From Lentisphaerota bacterium (GTDB taxonomy: Bacteria; Verrucomicrobiota; Lentisphaeria; Victivallales; Victivallaceae), in contig SUVS01000001.1 of the NCBI GenBank assembly GCA_015061885.1, positions 62,001-126,000 of the forward strand: 64,000 bases of DNA, in the 5' to 3' direction. Below the pieces are notes generated by a model that searched no databases, had not been told where the DNA came from, and saw nothing but the letters and a program-made list of their open reading frames with translations. The translations under genes and the position numbers were made by a program. Shown here in pieces: positions 59,347 through 64,000 of this stretch (the stretch's first letter is position 1; each line of letters opens with the position of its first letter).

Positions 59347-60744
59347 ATGCGTTTATTGACAATTCTGTTTTTGATGGCACTTCTGCCCAAGTGGGGTGTT
59401 GCCGGAGACATTGATCTGGCAAATCACATAAAAAAATACTGGACTCGCTGGCACAACCGTAAAATCGAAATTGCCGACGGCGATAAACGTTGGCCGCTTA
59501 CTCCTGAATTAAAAGCTGAACGCCTTGAGCATTTCAAAAGTATGTTGAGCAAGTTTGCTCCGCATATAGTCGAAGAAACTTACCTTATTGATAAAACTTT
59601 CGGCTGGAAAAAAGGTACATATCTCGGTGTTTTGCGTTTTGGTGCCCGTAATATCAAACCACTTGCCGATGTACCCAAGCCGGAACACGAATGTACCAGC
59701 TGGATCACGATGGATAATATGACTGGCGGCAAAGAGATAATCATGCACAAGAACCGCGATTCCCGTGGCCGTCCGATCGCCATTCAACGCCGTGCAGTGC
59801 CCGGTAAACATGCGTGGATCGGCAACGGGCCGCAGTATGGACTTTCGCCGTCGCAGGGTATCAACGACCGCGGTGTGGTGGTCATGATGAATGCCGGAGA
59901 TGCTCTGCCGGAAGCCGAAAACAGTCAGTATGGTTTCGGGGTGTTTTTGATCTGCCGTATTCTGTTGGAAGAAAGCGGCAGTGCAGAAGATGCAGTGAAA
60001 CTGTTGGAAAAGATCATTTACTCCAATGCTCACAGTCATGTGGAGTGCGGTTCGATCTGGTTTATCGGCGATGCCAAAAATGTCTATATCGTCGAACACA
60101 GCAACCGCAAACTGGTTGCCAAAAAAGTCAATTCCGGTTTTATTGCCCGTGCCAATGCGTTCCATTATCCTGAAATGCAGATTTACAGTTTGCGTTCTTA
60201 CAAAAGTTTGATCGCCCACAGCCGCCGGGAGTTTGCAATACGCGATTATCTGGTAAATACGCAATGGCGTAAAAACGGCGTTATTACCGCGTTGGACAAT
60301 GCGGCGGCTTCGCGTATTGATAAATTTCCGGACGGAGCAAAGGACTATCCGCCGTGCGGTAAAAGCACGATTTCGGCAACTACTTTTGTTATTGATAAAG
60401 AATATCCGGAGTTTTTAAGTACGGCATATATGGTTTTTGCCTCGCCGGCAAGTTCCTGTTATCTGCCAGTGCCGATAACTTTGAGGGAGATACCCGAAAC
60501 CATCCTCGACGGAACTTTCAGTATGCGGTCTTTTGATTTGATGGATAAAAAACAACCATTGTTGCCGGCTGATAAACTTGCTGTTTTGGAAAAACGCCTC
60601 TATGAACGGCATCAAGCCGCAGTTGAAAAGGTTCGCGTATTACTGCGTACCAGTACCGGACACACAGTCAAGGATGATGCGGCAAAAATCCTGAATGATG
60701 CTTTTGCGGAAAATTTCAAAGATCTGCAAGCAAGCGTGAAATAA
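59347..60744 (+). CDS. C45/C69-like Ntn-hydrolase, exported, copy 3
   Basis: About 465 residues with a signal MRLLTILFLMALLPKWGVAG and nucleophile Cys about 116 in HECTSW, then GGKEIIMHKNRDSRGR. The start is ATG at 59347, or TTG at 59341 just behind AAGGTG. It follows copy 2 with a 16-bp gap. The N-terminal IKKYWTRWHNRKIE and C-terminal LNDAFAENFKDLQ match copy 2. Differences cluster in the segment after the nucleophile, which may tune substrate. Confidence 0.72.
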   Translation: MRLLTILFLMALLPKWGVAGDIDLANHIKKYWTRWHNRKIEIADGDKRWPLTPELKAERLEHFKSMLSKFAPHIVEETYLIDKTFGWKKGTYLGVLRFGARNIKPLADVPKPEHECTSWITMDNMTGGKEIIMHKNRDSRGRPIAIQRRAVPGKHAWIGNGPQYGLSPSQGINDRGVVVMMNAGDALPEAENSQYGFGVFLICRILLEESGSAEDAVKLLEKIIYSNAHSHVECGSIWFIGDAKNVYIVEHSNRKLVAKKVNSGFIARANAFHYPEMQIYSLRSYKSLIAHSRREFAIRDYLVNTQWRKNGVITALDNAAASRIDKFPDGAKDYPPCGKSTISATTFVIDKEYPEFLSTAYMVFASPASSCYLPVPITLREIPETILDGTFSMRSFDLMDKKQPLLPADKLAVLEKRLYERHQAAVEKVRVLLRTSTGHTVKDDAAKILNDAFAENFKDLQASVK

Positions 60745-60769
60745 CAAATTTTTAATCCGATTTTGTATT

Positions 60770-61702
60770 ATGAAAATATTTTTGAGTTTATTGTTTTTAT
60801 CCATTCTGACCATAACAAATGCCCAAGAGAGTAATGTGGTTTGGAAAGGGATTTTCGGTAATCTGAAAACTATTGCGGTCTGCTCTCCCGGTTTACCCGG
60901 AAAGTCCCAGGCGGTGGATAAGGCATTGAAAAATCTCCGTGATGCCGGATATAATGTGAAAGTCATGCCTAATGCCCGCAAAAACGAAAACAGCGGCAAG
61001 TTGGTAAGTGCCGAATTGCGGGCCGCTGACTTCATGCAGGCTTATCTGGATAAAGAAGTTGACGCTGTCTGGTGTATCCGCGGCGGCATTGGTGCAATCG
61101 AAATGGCAAAACTGTTGGATTGGAATAAACTTCGCAGCCGCAAAATTCCTGTAATCGGGTTCAGTAATATTACTGAACTGCACTGTTTGATGCTGAACAA
61201 CAAAGTGGGACATGTTTTTACCGGTCCTTCTATGACACAACTCCTTAAATGCAATACAAGGAGTATTAATTGGTTTGCCAGTGCTATTTCCGGGGGCAAA
61301 CTCAATGCAATTCAACTTAAAGTTATTCGCCCCGGTGCGTGTTCCGGGTATCCGGCAGGTGGGCATCTTACTTTTTATCAGCGTGCGTACTGCAATGGCA
61401 ATGTACCGGCAAGCGACGGGAAAATCGTTTTTCTGGAAACACCGAACAATCCGCAGAAACTTGCCGCAAATGAGTTGGAACAGCTCCGGAAAAAGGGATG
61501 TTTTGATAAATGTGCAGCGGTGGTTTTTGGTAATATAAAGGGTAAAAAACAAGTTATTGAAAAAATCATGCACGAGTTTGCAAATAAGGTAAAGTGTCCG
61601 GTATTCTACGATTTTCCGTATGGTCATCAGAACAGTAATTTTCTGATTGACTTTGAGCGTAAAATCACTGTTTCGGCTGAAGGTGTATTGCAATTTGAAT
61701 AA
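60770..61702 (+). CDS. LD-carboxypeptidase family protein (peptidase S66), exported
   Basis: A 310-residue protein with a signal (MKIFLSLLFLSILTITNA). The S66 fold is marked by AVCSPGLPG, WCIRGGIGAIEMAKLLDW and the nucleophile Ser132 in GFSNITELH (GxSNxT rather than the usual GxSDxT), followed by VFLETP and FPYGHQNSN with the catalytic Glu and His. LD-carboxypeptidases trim the D-Ala from murein tetrapeptides; related MccF enzymes cut peptide antibiotics. A periplasmic location is unusual for LdcA. It is the last of the four-gene hydrolase set. Confidence 0.85.
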   Translation: MKIFLSLLFLSILTITNAQESNVVWKGIFGNLKTIAVCSPGLPGKSQAVDKALKNLRDAGYNVKVMPNARKNENSGKLVSAELRAADFMQAYLDKEVDAVWCIRGGIGAIEMAKLLDWNKLRSRKIPVIGFSNITELHCLMLNNKVGHVFTGPSMTQLLKCNTRSINWFASAISGGKLNAIQLKVIRPGACSGYPAGGHLTFYQRAYCNGNVPASDGKIVFLETPNNPQKLAANELEQLRKKGCFDKCAAVVFGNIKGKKQVIEKIMHEFANKVKCPVFYDFPYGHQNSNFLIDFERKITVSAEGVLQFE

Positions 61703-61762
61703 GTTTTTGACTGTATTCATTTAAAATGTTTAAAGTTTTTTAGAGATTTTCCGTTTTTGCAC

Positions 61763-61791
61763 TTGACATTATCTCTTTTTTATTGTATCTT
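61763..61791 (+). promoter_or_regulatory. Promoter of the phosphatase/LacI operon
   Basis: TTGACA (61763-61768), a 17-bp spacer and TATCTT (61786-61791). It is the closest match to a consensus -35 in the window. Confidence 0.7.
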
Positions 61792-61800
61792 GTAAACAAG
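61789..61800. promoter_or_regulatory. Operator-like inverted repeat over the -10
   Basis: CTTGT-AA-ACAAG overlaps the end of the -10 and the likely start site. A LacI-family regulator is encoded in the same operon, so autorepression is plausible. Confidence 0.45.
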
Positions 61801-61838
61801 ACAACAAGGGGTTGTTTTTTTACAAGATACCTGGTTTT

Positions 61839-62855
61839 ATGAGTAAAGATGTTAAAACTTTGGAAATATTCACTCCGGAAGATGGGGCAGTGATTCCGTT
61901 GCATACGCCGGAACAGCAGGCTTTTTTTTCTGACCGGAGCCGTTTTGTTCCACACGAAGCCGACCCCACACCCAATAAAGTCGATAATACAGCACCGTTG
62001 CCGGTGCGTTTTAAATGGAAAGCTCCGGGCAGGGCGTTGCTGAAAATCAGCGAACAAGCCGACTTGAGCAATGCAGAAACTTATTGCAGTATAAATGACT
62101 GCCGGGTTTACAATCTTCTGCCGGGTAAAAAATATTATTTTCAGGTACAATGCGGCGATCAGGTTTCGGATATACGCGGTTTTTCGATCGCTATGGAACT
62201 GCCGAGAGTCATTCATCTACCTTGTGTGACCAATGTCCGCGATTGCGGCGGCTGGCAGCTCAACAACGGCAGACGCTATAAATTCAATATGCTCTACCGC
62301 GGGGCACAGTTTGAGCCGTGGACGGTTCTGCCGCACGGTTGCGGTATCAACGCCGAAGGCGAAAAACTGTTGAAAGAGTTGAAAATAAAAACCGAACTTG
62401 ATTTGCGGTCAGACGGCGAATGCTTTTTTTCGGCCGGAACCGTACTTTATTGCAAGATACCTTCCACAGCATACGCCACATGGCTGGATCAGGGCATTTT
62501 TGCTCCGGAGGCTATGGAGCAGATCCGCAAGATATTTATATTGCTGGCTGATAAACTTGTCTATCCGCTTTATTTTCATTGTCAGGGCGGCGGTGACCGT
62601 ACCGGTACGCTGGCTTTTCTGCTTGGAGCGATGCTGGGGATGAGTTACGAAAACCTGCTTACTGATTATGAGTTCAGCAATTTTTCGGTTTCCGGCGAGC
62701 GGATACGCTATTCAACGGTCTGGAAAAAGTTTGAAGAGCGTCTGCACAGTTTTGCCCCGAACGGAAGTATTCAGCAGCAGGTTGTAAACTATCTCGGTCA
62801 ATGCGGGGTGGGCGATATACTGCTGGAAAAAATCAGAGAAAACCTTACGGAGTAA
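61839..62855 (+). CDS. Tyrosine-type protein phosphatase with N-terminal FN3-like region
   Basis: A 338-residue protein. Residues about 40-125 form an FN3-like beta module (LPVRFKWKAPGRALLKISEQ, NLLPGKKYYFQVQCGD). The second part is a Y_phosphatase3-type domain: LPCVTNVRDCGGWQLNNGR, LYRGAQFEPW, ELDLRSDGE and the P-loop HCQGGGDRTGT with catalytic Cys and Arg. There is no signal peptide. Such enzymes act on phosphotyrosine or on phosphoinositide- or sugar-phosphate-like substrates. A TTG at 61812 would extend it nine codons. The LacI regulator follows by 4 bp. Confidence 0.8.
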   Translation: MSKDVKTLEIFTPEDGAVIPLHTPEQQAFFSDRSRFVPHEADPTPNKVDNTAPLPVRFKWKAPGRALLKISEQADLSNAETYCSINDCRVYNLLPGKKYYFQVQCGDQVSDIRGFSIAMELPRVIHLPCVTNVRDCGGWQLNNGRRYKFNMLYRGAQFEPWTVLPHGCGINAEGEKLLKELKIKTELDLRSDGECFFSAGTVLYCKIPSTAYATWLDQGIFAPEAMEQIRKIFILLADKLVYPLYFHCQGGGDRTGTLAFLLGAMLGMSYENLLTDYEFSNFSVSGERIRYSTVWKKFEERLHSFAPNGSIQQQVVNYLGQCGVGDILLEKIRENLTE

Positions 62856-62859
62856 TGTC

Positions 62860-63882
62860 ATGGTAAGTTTGTCAGATATAGCCCGCGAGGTAAAGTTGAA
62901 TATTTCGGTGGTTTCCAGAGCATTGAGCCCCAATCCGGAGCAGAATGCCAAAGTAAAACCCGAAACCCGGGAACGTATCCGGCAGACCGCAGAACGCATG
63001 AATTATATTCCCAACCGTCAGGCGTCATTTATGGGGCGTAAAGGCAATGCAACTATTTTCTGCTTCATGCCGCAAAACAGTGACCGTCTGACGGCGGATC
63101 TGATGTATGGTATATCCGAAGCGGCTCGCCGGGAAAACTTTCCGGTTACTTTTTTTCAGAGCAATGTAAGCGATGATTTCCGCCGTTTTTTCAGTGAGCT
63201 GGATGACAGTTCACACAGCGGAGTTATCTCTTTTCCTTCGCTGGCTCTGGCTGATGATTTGAAAGATATGCTCAAGATTTACGCTCAACGCCGCAAAACT
63301 CTGGTACTGCTCAACCCCAACACTAATGCTTCCAAAGGTATGCTTGAAGAAGAATACAGTTCCATAACCCAGCTTATTATGGATGATGCTTACGGTGGAG
63401 AATTAGCCGCCAGACATTTGTGGGAGCAGGGGTGCAGAAAGTTCTATTTCACTTATCTGCCCGGTCAGCCTTTTATGCACCGCTTAAAGGGATTTCAGGC
63501 GTTTCTGGCAGAAAAAGGCATTGAAGTCGGTTCATTTGATAAACCCGAGGCATTGAAAGCAGCTGTTGCAGGCGATGAAAAAGTGGGGATTTATGCCGAT
63601 AGAGATGTTCATGCTCTTAATGTACTTATCCACCTTGCCCATCTGGGGATAACTCCCGGCAAAAGAGTTTTGCTTGCGGGCAATGACGATAAACAGCAGA
63701 GCCGTTTTTCGGTTCCGACTTTAACGACAGTGCATCAACCGATGAAAGAAGAAGGTGCATTGGCGGTTAAGAAGCTGATAAACCTGATTTTCGGCGGCAC
63801 GGAACAAAATGAATTTGTAAAACCCCATTTGATCGTGCGGCAGAGTACGGGCAATATGGGGGATGAATATATTATAAGGTAA
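62860..63882 (+). CDS. LacI-family transcriptional regulator
   Basis: A 340-residue regulator. The N-terminal HTH is VSLSDIAREVKLNISVVSRAL followed by the hinge RERIRQTAERMNYIPNRQA; the periplasmic-binding-like sensor domain follows, ending GTEQNEFVKPHLIVRQST. The SVVSRAL form of the recognition helix (usual TVSRAL/VSR) suggests a variant operator. It probably controls sugar uptake or degradation, including the phosphatase and the secreted protein that follows. CGGAG precedes the ATG. Confidence 0.88.
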   Translation: MVSLSDIAREVKLNISVVSRALSPNPEQNAKVKPETRERIRQTAERMNYIPNRQASFMGRKGNATIFCFMPQNSDRLTADLMYGISEAARRENFPVTFFQSNVSDDFRRFFSELDDSSHSGVISFPSLALADDLKDMLKIYAQRRKTLVLLNPNTNASKGMLEEEYSSITQLIMDDAYGGELAARHLWEQGCRKFYFTYLPGQPFMHRLKGFQAFLAEKGIEVGSFDKPEALKAAVAGDEKVGIYADRDVHALNVLIHLAHLGITPGKRVLLAGNDDKQQSRFSVPTLTTVHQPMKEEGALAVKKLINLIFGGTEQNEFVKPHLIVRQSTGNMGDEYIIR

Positions 63883-63887
63883 AAAAT

Positions 63888-64000
63888 ATGAAAAAAAGAT
63901 TTTTGATTGCAATGTGCATGTTTATTGCCGGCGGGGCTTGTCCGGGGCAGTTTGAAGATATATCCGGCAATGCGGGGATCAAACACGAATTGCGGAAAAA
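63888..64000 (+). CDS. Exported protein, N-terminal part (truncated by window end)
   Basis: An open frame from ATG at 63888, with AAGG upstream, encoding a clear signal sequence (MKKRFLIAMCMFIAGGACPG) and 17 further residues before the window ends. The AGGAC stretch is only a partial lipobox. It begins 5 bp after the LacI gene, as secreted enzymes of polysaccharide loci often do. No function can be given. Confidence 0.6.
   Translation, partial: MKKRFLIAMCMFIAGGACPGQFEDISGNAGIKHELRK

Noticed and set aside
1-64000. tRNA, rRNA, CRISPR arrays, insertion sequences and prophage
   Set aside because: Looked for cloverleaf-type GTTCRANNC arms, regularly spaced direct repeats, transposase motifs and phage genes; none were found by eye.

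Overview
The window looks like chromosome from a Gram-negative, probably PVC-superphylum bacterium (Lentisphaerota/Victivallales-like). This assignment is an inference. It rests on an LPS Kdo transferase, a TolC-type outer-membrane lipoprotein, an AsmA/YdbH-like envelope protein, many secreted proteins, a LacI regulator beside a secreted protein, moderate G+C, and the near absence of mobile DNA. No rRNA, tRNA, CRISPR array, insertion sequence or prophage was recognised. I annotate 54 genes; the first and last run off the window ends.

Layout. 1-3332 (minus): a GltS-type symporter, an acyl-CoA ligase and a truncated NSS-family transporter form one operon. 3625-8499: a secreted protein of unknown function, endonuclease IV, and an XPB-type helicase overlapping a Bax1/DUF790 nuclease. 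8506-10595 (minus): nagA coupled to a methyltransferase. 10596-11277: a 680-bp non-coding region with AT-rich DNA and repeated TTGTTAAT motifs, a candidate replication origin, followed by dnaA. 12865-27394 (all plus): TolC-like lipoprotein, def, a DUF1189-like membrane protein, a Cdc123-like protein, kdtA, hrpB, an aminotransferase, a lipoprotein, lexA, an ankyrin protein, a PfkB kinase, serC and a BASS transporter.

27525-31568 (minus): a tightly overlapping operon of a zinc-ribbon/META protein, a PanE-like reductase and a ZnuABC-type metal transporter. 31707-33282: a DUF362 ferredoxin and an AllA-like cupin. 33572-40047: a colinear run with a tandem-HTH regulator, uppP, proC, a class III cyclase, a glycosyltransferase and zwf. 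40091-46177 (minus): a PurN-like formyltransferase, a 1215-residue AsmA/YdbH-like protein and der. 46430-52369: a secreted protein, an ABC-2 permease, EpmA and EF-P (minus), a MATE transporter, and a secreted zinc-ribbon metalloprotease resembling eukaryotic DA1. 52372-56291 (minus): two-subunit fumarase and a lipoprotein/Ig-like/Na-Pi symporter/PhoU fusion. 56535-64000: three tandem C45-like Ntn hydrolases, an S66 LD-carboxypeptidase, a tyrosine-type phosphatase, a LacI regulator and the start of a secreted protein.

The most interesting items are the XPB-Bax1 helicase-nuclease pair, the altered DnaA DNA-recognition signature beside a non-canonical box cluster, the bacterial Cdc123-like and DA1-like proteins, the Ntn-hydrolase/S66 cluster, and a recurrent promoter form, TTGnnn-N16/17-TATATT. 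All function calls come from reading motifs by eye; no database search was run.
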